Positions 1 through 9,642 of a stretch of DNA of 64,000 nucleotides are shown piece by piece. A model generated the notes under the pieces. It did not search any database, was not told where the DNA came from, and worked only from the letters and a program-made list of their open reading frames with translations. Made by a program: the position numbers and the translations under genes. Every line of letters starts with the position of its first letter. The first letter of the stretch is position 1. Source of the DNA: Candidatus Obscuribacterales bacterium (GTDB taxonomy: Bacteria; Cyanobacteriota; Vampirovibrionia; Obscuribacterales; Obscuribacteraceae); contig JAIETF010000012.1 of assembly GCA_019745415.1 (NCBI GenBank), positions 1 through 64,000 on the forward strand. The letters run 5' to 3'.

Positions 1-1175
1 ATATAGTAGGAGCCGCCCACCGGATCAACCACCGAGCCGACCCCTGATTCGAAGGCAATGATCTGCTGTGTGCGCAGCGCTGTCAGAGCGGATGCTTCGG
101 TTGGCAGAGCGATGGCCTCGTCTTTGGAATTGGTGTGCAGGGACTGACAGCCGCCAAGAGCAGCGGCCAGTGCTTCTAAAGTGGTGCGCACGATGTTGTT
201 GTCAGGTTGCTGCAGGGTGAGGCTCGAGCCGGCTGTTTGCACGTGGAAGCGCAGATTCATTGATTTGTCGCTTTTGGCATTGAACATGTTTTTCATGATT
301 TTTGCCCAGAGTCTGCGCGCTGCTCTAAATTTGGCCACTTCTTCAAAGAAGTTCATTTGGGCGACAAAGAAGAAAGACAGTTGCGGCGCAAATTCGTCTA
401 CATCAAGACCAGTGGAAATGGCGGCCCTTACATATTCGATGGCATTGGCGAAAGTAAAGGCAAGCTCCTGTACTGCGGTCGCTCCGGCTTCTCTAATGTG
501 ATAACCCGAAATTGAAATAGTGTTCCAGCGGGGCATTTCGGTGGAACAGTACTGAAAGATGTCGGTAATGAGGCGCATTGAGCCGCGGGGGGGGAAAATA
601 TAGGTATTGCGAGCCTCATACTCTTTGAGAATGTCATTTTGAATTGTGCCGGCCAGTTGTCTGGGATTGACGCCTTGCTTCACCCCCACAGCGCGGTACA
701 TGGCAAGCAGAATTGCCGAAGTAGAATTGATCGTCATAGAAGTGGAGACTTTGCCAAGATCAATCTGATCAAAGAGTCTCTCCATGTCTTTGAGAGTATC
801 TATGGCAACGCCGGTGCGACCGACCTCGCCAAGAGCCATAGCATCGTCGCTATCCAGACCCATCTGGGTCGGCAAGTCGAAGGCTACGGAAAGACCTGTT
901 TGACCGTTATCTAAGAGATATCTAAAGCGGCGATTGGTGGCATCGGCGTCTCCAAAGCCTGCATATTGGCGCATTGTCCAGAAGCGGCTGCGGTACATGT
1001 CGCGATAAATACCGCGTGTAAACGGGTACCGGCCAGGCTCTCCCAGGTCTCGGTCATATTGGAAGTCGGCCAGATCTTGCGGGCGGAAGACGTTTTGACT
1101 GCTTTCTTTAGAGCTATCTTTGGATGGGTCTTTTGAGCTGTTCACGAGCGTATAATATTCCGTTACTTTATCCAT
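1..1175 (-). CDS. Methylmalonyl-CoA mutase large subunit, N-terminal part (runs off the left edge)
   Basis: Reverse-strand reading gives the TIM-barrel start of a B12-dependent acyl-CoA mutase, which interconverts methylmalonyl-CoA and succinyl-CoA. About 391 codons are visible and the 3' end is missing. Family blocks are clear: QYAGFG near residues 70-74, FDLPTQ near 99-104, [10 protein letters not shown] near 176-185, SISGYH and TNSKDEA. Tyr71 and Arg189 correspond to the two residues that distinguish methylmalonyl-CoA mutase from isobutyryl-CoA mutase, so the methylmalonyl substrate is favoured. The frame is open through a run of eight C near 597-588. The start is taken as the ATG at 1175, with no good ribosome site before it; the GTG at 1145 is an alternative. 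It is divergent from the cystathionine beta-synthase gene, with only 25 bp between the two starts. Confidence 0.9.
   Translation of the reverse strand, partial: MDKVTEYYTLVNSSKDPSKDSSKESSQNVFRPQDLADFQYDRDLGEPGRYPFTRGIYRDMYRSRFWTMRQYAGFGDADATNRRFRYLLDNGQTGLSVAFDLPTQMGLDSDDAMALGEVGRTGVAIDTLKDMERLFDQIDLGKVSTSMTINSTSAILLAMYRAVGVKQGVNPRQLAGTIQNDILKEYEARNTYIFPPRGSMRLITDIFQYCSTEMPRWNTISISGYHIREAGATAVQELAFTFANAIEYVRAAISTGLDVDEFAPQLSFFFVAQMNFFEEVAKFRAARRLWAKIMKNMFNAKSDKSMNLRFHVQTAGSSLTLQQPDNNIVRTTLEALAAALGGCQSLHTNSKDEAIALPTEASALTALRTQQIIAFESGVGSVVDPVGGSYY
1151..1156 (+). promoter_or_regulatory. Candidate -10 box for the cystathionine beta-synthase gene
   Basis: A perfect TATAAT lies 44-49 bases before the GTG start at 1201. 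No convincing -35 hexamer sits at 17 bp. If real, the promoter lies within the first codons of the divergent mutase gene, because the gap between the two genes is only 25 bp. Confidence 0.3.
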
Positions 1176-1200
1176 ATATTGTAAGGGAGGACCGCCCCTC

Positions 1201-2613
1201 GTGAAGTACTGCGAGAACATTCTTGAGACAATAGGTTCCACACCTCTTGTGAAGCTCAATAAAGTCTGTCAAGGCTTGAAACCCACCATCCTGGCAAAGG
1301 TTGAGGTCTTTAATCCGGGCGGTTCAATTAAAGACAGACCTTCTCTAAAAATGATTGAAGAGGCTGAAAAGGCTGGCTTACTCAAGCCAGGCGGCACGAT
1401 CATCGAGCCCACCTCGGGCAATACCGGCTCTGCTTTGGCTCAGATTGCGGCTGTGAGAGGTTATCGTTGCATTCTCATTTGTCCTGACAAAGTCGCTCCC
1501 GAAAAAATAAATCTACTTAAGGCTTACGGTGCCGAAGTAGTCATGGTTCCTTCCACCGTCTCGGCTGGGTCTCCCGAAAGCTATTATTCGGTTGCCAATC
1601 GACTGACTATGGAAATTCCAGGCGCTTTTCAACCTAATCAGTTCGCCAATCCTAATAATCCCTTGGCGCACTATCAGTCTACCGGTCCTGAAATTTGGGA
1701 AGCAACTGGCGGCAAAATTACTTGTTTGGTCGCTGGCGCCGGCACCGGTGGCACCATATCTGGTACTGCCAAATATTTGAAAGAGAAGAATCCGAATATC
1801 AAGATTGTCGGAGCTGATCCGGAAGGTTCAATCTATAGCGGTGATACACCGGGCTCATACAAAGTGGAAGGTATCGGCGAAGACTTTATACCGAGAAATG
1901 CCGACCTCAAAATCGTCGATCACTTCGAGCGCGTTTCAGACAAAGAATCTTTCAATATGGCTAGACGCCTAGCCCGTGAGGAAGGTTTGCTTATTGGCGG
2001 ATCTTGCGGTACAGCCACGGTGGCGGCCTTGCGGGTCGCCGAGACCATGACTGAGAAAGATGTGATCGTGGTCATTCTGCCCGATGGCGGACGCGGCTAT
2101 CTGTCCAAGGTTTATTCAGAAGATTGGATGCGTGAGAATGGCTTCCTTCCTGCATCCGGTATGAGCTTCTATGCTAAAGATCTGATCGATGAAAAGGTGA
2201 AGGACGGTAGAGTGCCGCCTATGATCACAGTTCGACCCGACGACACTGTGCAGCGCGCTATCGAATTGATGGAACAGTATCAAATCGACCAGATTCCAGT
2301 CATTACCGAAGCTGGTCAAAACGTAGGTCATATCAATGATTTGGTCGCTATGCAAATTGTTTTTGAGAGAAAGCACCCTGAAACAACCCATATCAGTTCG
2401 GTGATGGGTCGCCCTTATCCTCAGGTAGACGAGGGTGTGGAAATTGATGCGGTCTACAGGCAGTTCAAGCTCGGCACGCCGATGGTTATTCTCACTCGCG
2501 CCGGTAAGGCTGCTGGTGTTTTGACCAAGTTTGATATTGTTCAACATCTTAAGTCAGAAACCGGTGTTGAGCCTGGTAAGAAACACAGTAAGAAAGAAAA
2601 AGCGACTGTTTAA
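1201..2613 (+). CDS. Cystathionine beta-synthase with C-terminal CBS-domain pair
   Basis: PLP enzyme (fold type II) that condenses serine with homocysteine to cystathionine, the first step of reverse transsulfuration. Visible motifs are GGSIKDR at 40-46 with the PLP lysine K44, SGNTG at 72-76, GTGGT at 181-185 and GGSCG at 266-270. Residues about 330-455 form a tandem CBS regulatory module, which in relatives binds adenosyl ligands such as SAM. The N-terminal haem-binding extension of animal enzymes is absent. At 470 residues it has the usual length for bacterial two-domain enzymes. The GTG start is supported by GGAGG at 1186-1190. The next gene, 24 bp downstream, encodes the second enzyme of the pathway, so the two form an operon. 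O-acetylserine sulfhydrylase activity is the main alternative but is less likely with the CBS pair and this neighbour. Confidence 0.93.
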   Translation: MKYCENILETIGSTPLVKLNKVCQGLKPTILAKVEVFNPGGSIKDRPSLKMIEEAEKAGLLKPGGTIIEPTSGNTGSALAQIAAVRGYRCILICPDKVAPEKINLLKAYGAEVVMVPSTVSAGSPESYYSVANRLTMEIPGAFQPNQFANPNNPLAHYQSTGPEIWEATGGKITCLVAGAGTGGTISGTAKYLKEKNPNIKIVGADPEGSIYSGDTPGSYKVEGIGEDFIPRNADLKIVDHFERVSDKESFNMARRLAREEGLLIGGSCGTATVAALRVAETMTEKDVIVVILPDGGRGYLSKVYSEDWMRENGFLPASGMSFYAKDLIDEKVKDGRVPPMITVRPDDTVQRAIELMEQYQIDQIPVITEAGQNVGHINDLVAMQIVFERKHPETTHISSVMGRPYPQVDEGVEIDAVYRQFKLGTPMVILTRAGKAAGVLTKFDIVQHLKSETGVEPGKKHSKKEKATV

Positions 2614-2637
2614 GTCAAAGAAAATAGGAAAAAAGTC

Positions 2638-3822
2638 ATGGAAAACGAAATGAAGTTCTCGACTCTGGCTATTCATGCCGGTCAAGATCCAGACCCTACA
2701 ACCGGTGCCATTATCACACCGATTTTTCAAACCTCTACTTATGTGCAAGAGGGTTTGAACAAGCACAAAGGTTATGAGTATGCACGCACTCAGAACCCCA
2801 CTAGAACTGCTCTAGAAGAGTGTCTGGCTGCCCTAGAGGGCGGCAAGTATGCGCTTTCTTTCGGCTCTGGTTTGGCTGCCGAAGGCAATATTATGAATTT
2901 GCTTTCTTCCGGCGATCATGTCATCTGCGGCGATGATGTCTATGGCGGTACCTACAGACTTTTTGAGAAAGTTTGGAAGCGCTATGGTCTTACTTTCACT
3001 TTTGTTGATGCCAGCGACCCGGCTAAAATCAAGGCTGCCATCAAGCCGGAAACAAAGATGATTTGGGTTGAAACTCCAACCAATCCTTTGCTCAGGCTCT
3101 GCGATTTGAAAGCGATCTCTACTCTGGCTAAAGAGCATAAGCTCATCACTGTTGTAGACAATACTTTCGCCAGCCCTTATCTGCAGAATCCTCTCAAGTT
3201 GGGTGCCGATATCGTCGTTCATTCGGTGACCAAGTATTTGGGCGGGCACTCAGATGTAGTTGGAGGCGCCGTAATAACCTCTTGCGACAAGCTCTATGAA
3301 ACATTGAAGTTTCACCAGAATGCCGTCGGAGCTGTTCCAGGTCCTTTTGATTGCTGGCTTGTATTGCGTGGTTTGAAGACTTTGGCTGTGCGCATGGAAG
3401 CGCATCAGAAGAATGCCATGGCTGTTGCTCGTTATTTGGAAAAGCATCCGGCTGTTGAGAAAGTGATGTATCCAGGTTTGGAAAGTCATCCTCAGCACCA
3501 GTTGGCTAAAGAGCAAATGCGCGGCTTCGGCGGCATGGTCTCTTTCGTGCTCAAGGGTGGGCTGGAGAGTGCTCGCCAGTTTCTCGGCACCACCAAGCTT
3601 TTCGCCTTGGCTGAAAGTTTAGGCGGCGTTGAGTCCCTGGTTTGTCATCCGGTATCTATGACTCACGGCTCCATTCCCAAAGAGGAGCGTGACGCTCGCG
3701 GCGTTGTCGATGCCTTAGTTCGTCTTTCGGTTGGTATCGAAGATGTTGATGATTTGATCAAAGATCTGGAAGCCGGACTTGCTAAAGTGCAAGTCTTGGC
3801 TGGCTCGGCCGGCGGCAAATAA
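2638..3822 (+). CDS. Cystathionine gamma-lyase (Cys/Met metabolism PLP enzyme)
   Basis: PLP enzyme of fold type I, 394 residues, the normal length for the family. Key blocks are YARTQNPTR at 48-56, the cofactor-stacking Tyr in VYGGTYR at 101-107, DNTFASP at 174-180 and SVTKYLGGHSD at 196-206, with K199 as the Schiff-base lysine. It probably cleaves cystathionine to cysteine, 2-oxobutyrate and ammonia, completing reverse transsulfuration with the enzyme encoded just upstream. The same fold also serves cystathionine gamma-synthase and methionine gamma-lyase. Pairing with cystathionine beta-synthase is the reason for preferring the lyase, and sequence alone does not settle it. Confidence 0.9.
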   Translation: MENEMKFSTLAIHAGQDPDPTTGAIITPIFQTSTYVQEGLNKHKGYEYARTQNPTRTALEECLAALEGGKYALSFGSGLAAEGNIMNLLSSGDHVICGDDVYGGTYRLFEKVWKRYGLTFTFVDASDPAKIKAAIKPETKMIWVETPTNPLLRLCDLKAISTLAKEHKLITVVDNTFASPYLQNPLKLGADIVVHSVTKYLGGHSDVVGGAVITSCDKLYETLKFHQNAVGAVPGPFDCWLVLRGLKTLAVRMEAHQKNAMAVARYLEKHPAVEKVMYPGLESHPQHQLAKEQMRGFGGMVSFVLKGGLESARQFLGTTKLFALAESLGGVESLVCHPVSMTHGSIPKEERDARGVVDALVRLSVGIEDVDDLIKDLEAGLAKVQVLAGSAGGK

Positions 3823-3850
3823 AGCAGAAAGCAAAAAGCAGAAAGCAAAA
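3823..3850. repeat. Two tandem copies of a 14-bp A-rich unit
   Basis: AGCAGAAAGCAAAA occurs at 3823-3836 and again at 3837-3850, immediately after the stop codon of the gamma-lyase gene and before the terminator stem. No function is evident; it looks like a small slippage duplication. Confidence 0.85.
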
Positions 3851-3861
3851 AAAGGATAACT

Positions 3862-3901
3862 AATACAAAAGAACTGGAAGAAACTCCAGTTCTTTTGTAT
3901 T
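3862..3901. terminator. Bidirectional terminator between convergent genes
   Basis: A perfect 17-bp stem (AATACAAAAGAACTGGA at 3862-3878 with its complement at 3885-3901) and a six-base loop lies between the gamma-lyase gene (+) and the kinase gene (-). The T/A-rich outer arm can serve as the U-tract in either direction. Confidence 0.85.
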
Positions 3902-3924
3902 TAGATTGTTTGTAGGCTCTTGCC

Positions 3925-6189
3925 TCAATTGCCTTCCAGACCTTCTGGTTGGTCCGGCAATTGCTTGATACTATCGGCTCTGGCCCTGTAGCTCTCGGCT
4001 TTGACCAGATCTTTTTTCTGCCTTTCCAGATCGGCAATTGCGTTTAGTGTTTCGGCCAGAAGTTTTCGCCCACGTCTAATTTCGCTAATTTGAGAAGGGC
4101 TTGTGCTATTTTTCTTCTCATAGATCTCTAAATGGGAAAGAGCCTCATTCAGTTCTGCTTTTGCGTCGTCAAAAGAACTTCTATCTCGATCAAACTGACC
4201 TAACTTGAGGAGCACCTCAGCCAGGTCGATTGTTCGAGCGCCGGGTTTTTTGTTCTCTAGGGCGGCGCGCATAATTTTCAGGCTTTGTTTAATGAGTGGA
4301 CCGACAAATTCTACTTCGTCGCGATTCCAGTGACTTAAGGCTAGTTCTAACTTTAGTTTGGCTAGCTGGGGATCGTCCACGGCAGAAAATTTGGCATAGA
4401 GGGTGCAGGCTTTGGTGAGAAGCAAAATTTGTTTGTCGTAAAGACCATTAGCCGCCAGTCTGCGTCCCAGTTCTACTAGACCGCCCACCACGGCCGATAG
4501 ATCGGCATCAAGCTGTTTCGAGATGATCACTTCGTCGCCGTTGCCGTGATCCAACTTGGCTGCTTCCACGGCGATTCGATCTAATTCGCGGTCCGCCAGG
4601 GCATAGTCTTCTAACAATCTATCGGTCAAGATTTGATTGATTTCTTTCAGTGTATTTTCTTTATTGGCATTGTCGTTGGCTTTTGTATAAAGCTCGAGTT
4701 TGGCTCGCAGGGCGGCTGCCTTCTTTGAGCCGCGGTCCGAGAAGAGTCGAGTGATATAGATGGCGTGATCGTATAGAGCTTCTGCACCTTTATAGTTGCC
4801 CGAACTCTTCAAGCTGTCGCCGATACCCATGGCAATTAGAAAGCGATTGCGATTGAAGAATGTCCCTTTATCGGTGGCAGGACCGTCCCAGAAAAAATAC
4901 ATATAGCTGATTGCCGATAAAATGGAGGCGGAAAAAATCAAGCCGGTGATAGTCTTGCCTCGTCTCTTCGGATCTTTAATGCCTGAAACAATGGCCGTTT
5001 TGCTTAATTTTTCCAGGATTTTGTTTTTGTGTTTGCCGCCTTTGGCAGCTTTCTCTGCTTGTTTCTCTGCGGATTGGTCGCCCGGCGCCAGTCCTCGACT
5101 GTTAGTGATTACAGTACCGCCCTCGGTGCTGACTGCCGTGCCCGTATTGTTTTGACTTTTGATTTGAACTTGCAGACTAAGGCTGGACGCTCCTTTAGAA
5201 GAACCTGTCGATGAGCCGGCCTTGGGGATTTTCTCTCCGAAGAGAATGCTATATAGTTCGGCTACGCTTTCGAATCTATCTTCTGGACGTTTCTCGAGGC
5301 AGTGCATGATCACTTGTTCAAGCTCTTGCGAGATAACAATACGCGGTGCGATTTCGGAGGGTTTGGTTGGTTTCTCTCGCAGATGTTTGTGCATCGTGTC
5401 TAAGGCCGTTTGCCCAATAAGAGGGGTCTTGCCTGCCACAGTTTCGAACATGACGCAGCCAAAAGAGTAGATGTCGCTGCGGGCATCAAGTGATTGACCC
5501 GAGCATTGTTCCGGGCTCATATATAAAGGCGAGCCAAAGACTTCACCGGTTCTAGTGAGATTCTGACCGCTCTCTGTTTCGCCCGGCGCGGCACTTATCT
5601 TTGCTATGCCGAAATCGACCAGCTTAACAATGATCGAACCGTCGTCTTGTGGCTCCAGAAAAAGGTTGCTCGGTTTGAGATCGCGGTGAATCACCCCTTT
5701 GCTATGGGCATGATCGAGTCCTAGACAGGCTTGTCTAAAGATTTCTCTTGCCTGTGGCTCCGGTAAGATCACTTCTCTTTCTAAAATTGAAGCGAGATCT
5801 TCCCCTGATAAATAGTCCATGACCAGATAGGCTCTGCCATCATTGGTAATACCAAAATCATGCACGCCCACCACATTGGGATGATTGAGGTTGGAAGCAG
5901 CCTTAGCCTCATATTGAAAGCGCTGAAACATCGAGGCATCGGCGACAAGGAAAGGATGGAGAAGTTTGACTGCGCAAAGCCTTTCCATATATTTATGGCG
6001 GGCTTGATAAATCACACTCATGCCGCCGGAACCCAGTACTTTTAAGATTTGGTATTTGTCGGCAAAGACAGTGCCGACCAAGGGGTCGACTGCCACCGGT
6101 ACCAGTTGTCCCCCGTCTTTAGGGCAGGTATCATGGGCCGGTTCAAATTCTTCTTTGCAGCTTAGGCAGACTTTTTTGAAGTTAGTCAT
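3925..6189 (-). CDS. Zinc-ribbon Ser/Thr protein kinase with one membrane segment and TPR-like tail
   Basis: Hanks-type kinase of 754 residues. The N-terminus carries a small Cys motif (C8, C11, C22, ending in CPKDGG) like the zinc ribbons that precede many bacterial kinases. The kinase domain spans about 46-320: GSGGMS loop at 53-58, K75, HRDLKPSN at 168-175 with D170, DFG at 192-194 and SPEQ at 225-228, so all catalytic residues are present and activity is expected. A Ser/Gly-rich linker follows, then one hydrophobic segment near 410-430. The outer part of about 320 residues is helical and TPR-like, with repeated A-x-x-L-Y patterns. The kinase domain should be cytoplasmic and the helical domain external, suggesting a receptor kinase. 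The zinc-ribbon membrane gene lies 32 bp upstream on the same strand. Its ligand is unknown. Confidence 0.9.
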   Translation of the reverse strand: MTNFKKVCLSCKEEFEPAHDTCPKDGGQLVPVAVDPLVGTVFADKYQILKVLGSGGMSVIYQARHKYMERLCAVKLLHPFLVADASMFQRFQYEAKAASNLNHPNVVGVHDFGITNDGRAYLVMDYLSGEDLASILEREVILPEPQAREIFRQACLGLDHAHSKGVIHRDLKPSNLFLEPQDDGSIIVKLVDFGIAKISAAPGETESGQNLTRTGEVFGSPLYMSPEQCSGQSLDARSDIYSFGCVMFETVAGKTPLIGQTALDTMHKHLREKPTKPSEIAPRIVISQELEQVIMHCLEKRPEDRFESVAELYSILFGEKIPKAGSSTGSSKGASSLSLQVQIKSQNNTGTAVSTEGGTVITNSRGLAPGDQSAEKQAEKAAKGGKHKNKILEKLSKTAIVSGIKDPKRRGKTITGLIFSASILSAISYMYFFWDGPATDKGTFFNRNRFLIAMGIGDSLKSSGNYKGAEALYDHAIYITRLFSDRGSKKAAALRAKLELYTKANDNANKENTLKEINQILTDRLLEDYALADRELDRIAVEAAKLDHGNGDEVIISKQLDADLSAVVGGLVELGRRLAANGLYDKQILLLTKACTLYAKFSAVDDPQLAKLKLELALSHWNRDEVEFVGPLIKQSLKIMRAALENKKPGARTIDLAEVLLKLGQFDRDRSSFDDAKAELNEALSHLEIYEKKNSTSPSQISEIRRGRKLLAETLNAIADLERQKKDLVKAESYRARADSIKQLPDQPEGLEGN

Positions 6190-6221
6190 ATATAGAGAGT
6201 CTTGACTAACCTATGATACTA

Positions 6222-6779
6222 CTATTTGCCAAGCACCGGCAGAACCAGACCCAAGAGAAATAAAGCGGCGGTGAGAAATGTCTGTTGCAATAGGGCTTGT
6301 GCGGCGGCCTGTGTCTCTCTATCGGCTTGCAGCATGATCTGGACGGTGCTTAAAGTATCGTGAAAAGGACCGAGAAGATAGCCCAAAAGAAAGCCGGCCA
6401 TCACAGCAGTGAGTATTTTACCGCCCAATTTGTAACCGACAATCTTGTGCAGCAATCTGCCGGTCACGTAGCCAATACCGATAAACAGGAGATAGCTGTA
6501 GAAACCGAAGCCTGTAATACTCGGTTGCATGCAGCTGAAAATGAAGCCGATCAGGGTGGTGAACAAGCCGGCTTTAAGCAGCAACAGCGGAGAAACTTGC
6601 AAAACATGGGAAGTAAATCTGCCTGCACATTTTTTACAGCGATTCCCGACTGCGCATTGCACTAAGCACTTAGGGCAGATTATTTCGCTGCAGTCTATGC
6701 ACTTGAGGCGAGAATCGCCGCAGCTTTTGCATCCGGTGCCGACTTTGTTTAATTCTGGTTGTCTTTCCTGACCTGTCAT
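6222..6779 (-). CDS. Zinc-ribbon membrane protein of unknown function
   Basis: A protein of 185 residues. Residues 17-53 hold a dense set of CxxC pairs (CKSC, CIDC, CPKC, CKKC) that would bind one or two zinc ions in a B-box or double zinc-ribbon arrangement. After this come about four hydrophobic segments (roughly 62-85, 90-108, 118-140 and 163-183). It probably lies in the inner membrane with the zinc domain in the cytoplasm. It is 32 bp upstream of the zinc-ribbon kinase gene on the same strand, so co-transcription and a shared signalling role are plausible, but no enzymatic motif is visible. Confidence 0.75.
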   Translation of the reverse strand: MTGQERQPELNKVGTGCKSCGDSRLKCIDCSEIICPKCLVQCAVGNRCKKCAGRFTSHVLQVSPLLLLKAGLFTTLIGFIFSCMQPSITGFGFYSYLLFIGIGYVTGRLLHKIVGYKLGGKILTAVMAGFLLGYLLGPFHDTLSTVQIMLQADRETQAAAQALLQQTFLTAALFLLGLVLPVLGK

Positions 6780-6843
6780 ACTGCTTAGAATATCAAACCG
6801 GTGTCTAATATTAGGGGTCTATGGCTCAAGCGGGGGAGCAGTT

Positions 6844-7728
6844 GTGAAAACGGAGAAAGTGGCATTTTTAGGAATGGGCATAATGGGTTCGGCCATGGCT
6901 GTCAATCTGTTGCAGGGCACGCCGCTTTCTGTTTGGAATCGTAGTCCCGGCAAGGCTGCGGCCGCTGTAGAAGCCGGAGCGATCGAGGCTACCAGTTTGG
7001 CCGAAGCTGTCGGCGGTGCCGATGTTGTCTTTAGTTGTCTCGGCGATGAGCGCGATGTCGAGTCGGTCTTGATTGGCAAAGATGGGGTTCTTGATAATCT
7101 AGACGCAGGCTCAATCATTGTTGACTTTAGTACGATCGGACCGGAGTCTGCCGGAAAGATTGCGGCTGCTTGCAGGGAGCGCCGTTGTCACTTTTTGGAT
7201 GCGCCTGTAACGGGCGGCGACGTTGGCGCCAGAAACGGGACACTGACAATTCTGGTTGGCGGGGAAGAGTCTATATTTGAGCGGGTCAAACCCCTGTTGC
7301 AATATATGGGCAAGACCTTGTTCTATTGCGGCGGCAGCGGCGCTGGTCAGACCTTGAAACTAGCTAATCAGGTGCTCTGTTCGGTTAATTTAGTGGCTAT
7401 TGTTGAAGCTATGAAACTTGCCGAAGGCTTGGGGCTGTCGCCTCGCCTGGTGGTGGAAGCACTTGGGAACGGGGCCGGCGGATCTTGGGCTTTGAATAAT
7501 CTGGGTCCTCGCATTTTGGCTGAAGATTTCAAGCCGGCATTTTCAATTCGTCATATGCTCAAAGATTTAAGGCTGGCATCGGAATGTGCCGGTGAGTCGC
7601 TTAATCAGTTGGGCGGGACGGTCTGGGCCATAGAGAGATTCAAGCAGGTGGTGCAGCTTGAAGGCGAAGAAGGGCTTGATTTGGGCACGCAAGCCATGTA
7701 CAAGGCTTACCCAAAATTGGGTCAATAG
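6844..7728 (+). CDS. NAD(P)-dependent beta-hydroxyacid dehydrogenase (3-hydroxyisobutyrate dehydrogenase family)
   Basis: Two-domain oxidoreductase of 294 residues, the usual length. The Rossmann loop GMGIMG is at 10-15, the substrate-binding block DAPVTGG at 119-125, and the catalytic lysine K172 lies in GQTLKLANQ. The family includes 3-hydroxyisobutyrate dehydrogenase, tartronate-semialdehyde reductase and glyoxylate/succinic-semialdehyde reductase. The sequence does not fix the substrate. The GTG start follows a GGGGGAG ribosome site. It is divergent from the zinc-ribbon membrane gene and its neighbours give no pathway context. Confidence 0.87.
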   Translation: MKTEKVAFLGMGIMGSAMAVNLLQGTPLSVWNRSPGKAAAAVEAGAIEATSLAEAVGGADVVFSCLGDERDVESVLIGKDGVLDNLDAGSIIVDFSTIGPESAGKIAAACRERRCHFLDAPVTGGDVGARNGTLTILVGGEESIFERVKPLLQYMGKTLFYCGGSGAGQTLKLANQVLCSVNLVAIVEAMKLAEGLGLSPRLVVEALGNGAGGSWALNNLGPRILAEDFKPAFSIRHMLKDLRLASECAGESLNQLGGTVWAIERFKQVVQLEGEEGLDLGTQAMYKAYPKLGQ

Positions 7729-7854
7729 CTAGTGTATATATTGTTGTCTCGGCAAAGAATTTAATGACGAGGCAGTACACAAGCCAGTTAAGGTGGGGTA
7801 GCATGTGACGTCTGATATTTTTTGTTCTCGCCTAGACTAGAGAGGAATTAGGGG

Positions 7855-8073
7855 ATGTCTACAGCCACAGCTACACCTACCGTAATGGATACTGCCGTTC
7901 TTGAAGAAGTCGTGCACTGGGTGAAAACCCTCACTGCAGTCGGCGTCTCACCCGATGCCGCCGCTAAAGTGACCACCAAAATTCTTCTGGCTGCAAACGC
8001 CGACGATAATGAAACCGACGATTTCTGGTCGGAAAGTGATGAAGACCTAGACGATATGGATGACGACGAGTAA
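7855..8073 (+). CDS. Small acidic protein of unknown function
   Basis: A protein of 72 residues with a Thr/Ala/Val-rich first half that could form a short helical domain (about 13-48) and a strongly acidic tail (about 50-72, mostly D/E with one FWSES cluster). A GAGG ribosome site precedes the ATG, and a strong intrinsic terminator follows directly, so it is a single-gene transcript. It is not recognised as a member of a known family. Acidic tails of this kind occur in proteins that contact basic partners, but that is only analogy. Confidence 0.7.
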   Translation: MSTATATPTVMDTAVLEEVVHWVKTLTAVGVSPDAAAKVTTKILLAANADDNETDDFWSESDEDLDDMDDDE

Positions 8074-8090
8074 TTCATCTGCAGTTGCTT

Positions 8091-8118
8091 AAAACTCCCC
8101 GGGCTCCGGGGAGTTTTT
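8091..8118 (+). terminator. Intrinsic terminator after the small acidic protein gene
   Basis: A 12-bp stem (AAAACTCCCCGG at 8091-8102, complement at 8106-8117) with a three-base loop is followed by a T-run ending at 8118. It separates the acidic-protein gene from the tandem kinase genes. Confidence 0.93.
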
Positions 8119-8145
8119 CTTTTGCAAATCAGGTAAAAGAAAGTT

Positions 8146-9642
8146 ATGGACAGCAATCAATCTGTAAGTAAGCTTTCTTTGCCAGAATCAAATTCGAATT
8201 CGGTTCTGGATAAAGGCCATGCGCCTAAGTTGCCGGTTTCTAGTTTGCCGCTTCGCTCTTTGCAGTTACTATCACTGCGCTATCTGCTTTATGCCTTAAT
8301 GCCGCTTTGGCTTTTCTGGCCTGCCTATCTGGCATTCAGCGGTGGACCTTTATATGTATTTGCTATTTTGCTTGCTACCGGTGCTTTTGCTCTCTTTGTC
8401 ACTTACGACAAAGCAATTGTCCTTTCAGACTTGGGGCTGCGCTTTCCTCTGCGCTTTTTATTTGAAGCCCGCTTAAGGCTCTTTCGCCCTTTTGGGCAAT
8501 TGGTCGAGATAGATTTTAGGGAAGGTGCTTACGGTGACACCTCGGCCCTGAAGCCCGAATTCATAACATTTGTCTTTGCCGATGGCGCCAGAGTTTCTGT
8601 GCGCATAACCGAACTTGGGCGGGCTGCCATCAAGAATATACTTTTAGCCCTTTCGCTCAAATGTCCTGATTTGAGATATACACCGGCGCTGAAAGATGTC
8701 GACTTAGATTTGCCTTTAGAGGCTGATAGCCTGGGTTGGCTACATCCTTCCTATACCCAACTTTGGGAAGAGGAGATGTCGGGGCGCTTTAGTTCTACCA
8801 GTTTTGTGCCCCTTAGACCAGGCGATAGTCTCAGAGATGGAAGTATCAAGATTACCGCGCAGCTTTCCTTCGGCGGGTTGGCGGCGGTCTATCTGGCTGC
8901 CCTGAAAGGGCGAACTGTGGTTCTCAAAGAAGCCGTTCTGCCAGCCGGCGCCAGCCCGGCTTTGCGAGAAAAGGCGCTCGTTCTCTTCCATCGCGAAGCT
9001 GAAATTTTAAGCAAGATCAAGCATGAACGAATCGTTTCTGTGATTGATTCTTTTCAGGAGCAGGAGAGAAACTATCTTGTGCTTGAGCATGTCAGAGGTC
9101 TTGATTTGCGTCGCCTCGTTTCGGCGGCCGGCCCTTTAGACTATATCTTTGTCTTCAATCTTTTGCAGGAAATCTGCGATATTGTCGCTTATCTTCATTC
9201 TCTCAGCCCGCCTATCGTGCATCGAGATTTAACCCCTGATAATATCCTGCTTGATTCTTCCGGCCGTGCTTTTCTCATAGATTTCGGCGTTTCGTCCGCT
9301 TTTATAGGCACCGCTACTGGTACTATGGTCGGTAAGCAGTCGTATATTTCACCCGAGCAGTTTCGGGGTAAAGCTTGTCCCAAGAGTGATGTTTATTCAC
9401 TCGCTTGTACGCTCTTTTTCTTGCTTACAGCCACAGATCCCGAGCCGCTCAGCCGCATCCAATCGGATTCTTTGCCTTCGGCTGTATTGGCGCGCTTGCC
9501 CACCAACGTCAGCTCCGAAGTTATTGCATTGCTTTCGACAATGACCGAGCAGGAGGTCTCCGACCGTCTCAACTTGCTGCAAGTGAGGGAGAGGATAAAG
9601 CTCATTCTTCCTGACCGGGCGGGAGTGAAAGAAGATGGCTGA
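8146..9642 (+). CDS. Membrane-anchored Ser/Thr kinase, first of a tandem pair
   Basis: A protein of 498 residues. Two hydrophobic segments (about 46-65 and 68-87) form a hairpin anchor. Residues about 90-170 are beta-rich and may be a small PH-like domain. The kinase domain is C-terminal (about 232-490). The glycine loop is degenerate (SFGGLAAVY), K261 is present in VLKEAVLP, the catalytic loop reads HRDLTPDN at 359-366 with Thr in place of the usual Lys, DFG is at 379-381 and SPEQ at 402-405. The lysine, both aspartates and the asparagine are intact, so activity is possible. It overlaps the next kinase gene by 8 bp, and both proteins share a PSYT[QE]LW motif before the kinase domain, indicating tandem duplication. 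Confidence 0.88.
   Translation: MDSNQSVSKLSLPESNSNSVLDKGHAPKLPVSSLPLRSLQLLSLRYLLYALMPLWLFWPAYLAFSGGPLYVFAILLATGAFALFVTYDKAIVLSDLGLRFPLRFLFEARLRLFRPFGQLVEIDFREGAYGDTSALKPEFITFVFADGARVSVRITELGRAAIKNILLALSLKCPDLRYTPALKDVDLDLPLEADSLGWLHPSYTQLWEEEMSGRFSSTSFVPLRPGDSLRDGSIKITAQLSFGGLAAVYLAALKGRTVVLKEAVLPAGASPALREKALVLFHREAEILSKIKHERIVSVIDSFQEQERNYLVLEHVRGLDLRRLVSAAGPLDYIFVFNLLQEICDIVAYLHSLSPPIVHRDLTPDNILLDSSGRAFLIDFGVSSAFIGTATGTMVGKQSYISPEQFRGKACPKSDVYSLACTLFFLLTATDPEPLSRIQSDSLPSAVLARLPTNVSSEVIALLSTMTEQEVSDRLNLLQVRERIKLILPDRAGVKEDG

Noticed and set aside
428..637. 69-codon minus-strand frame and apparent frameshift in the mutase gene
   Set aside because: The true mutase frame reads straight through the run of eight C; this frame is a shadow in another register.
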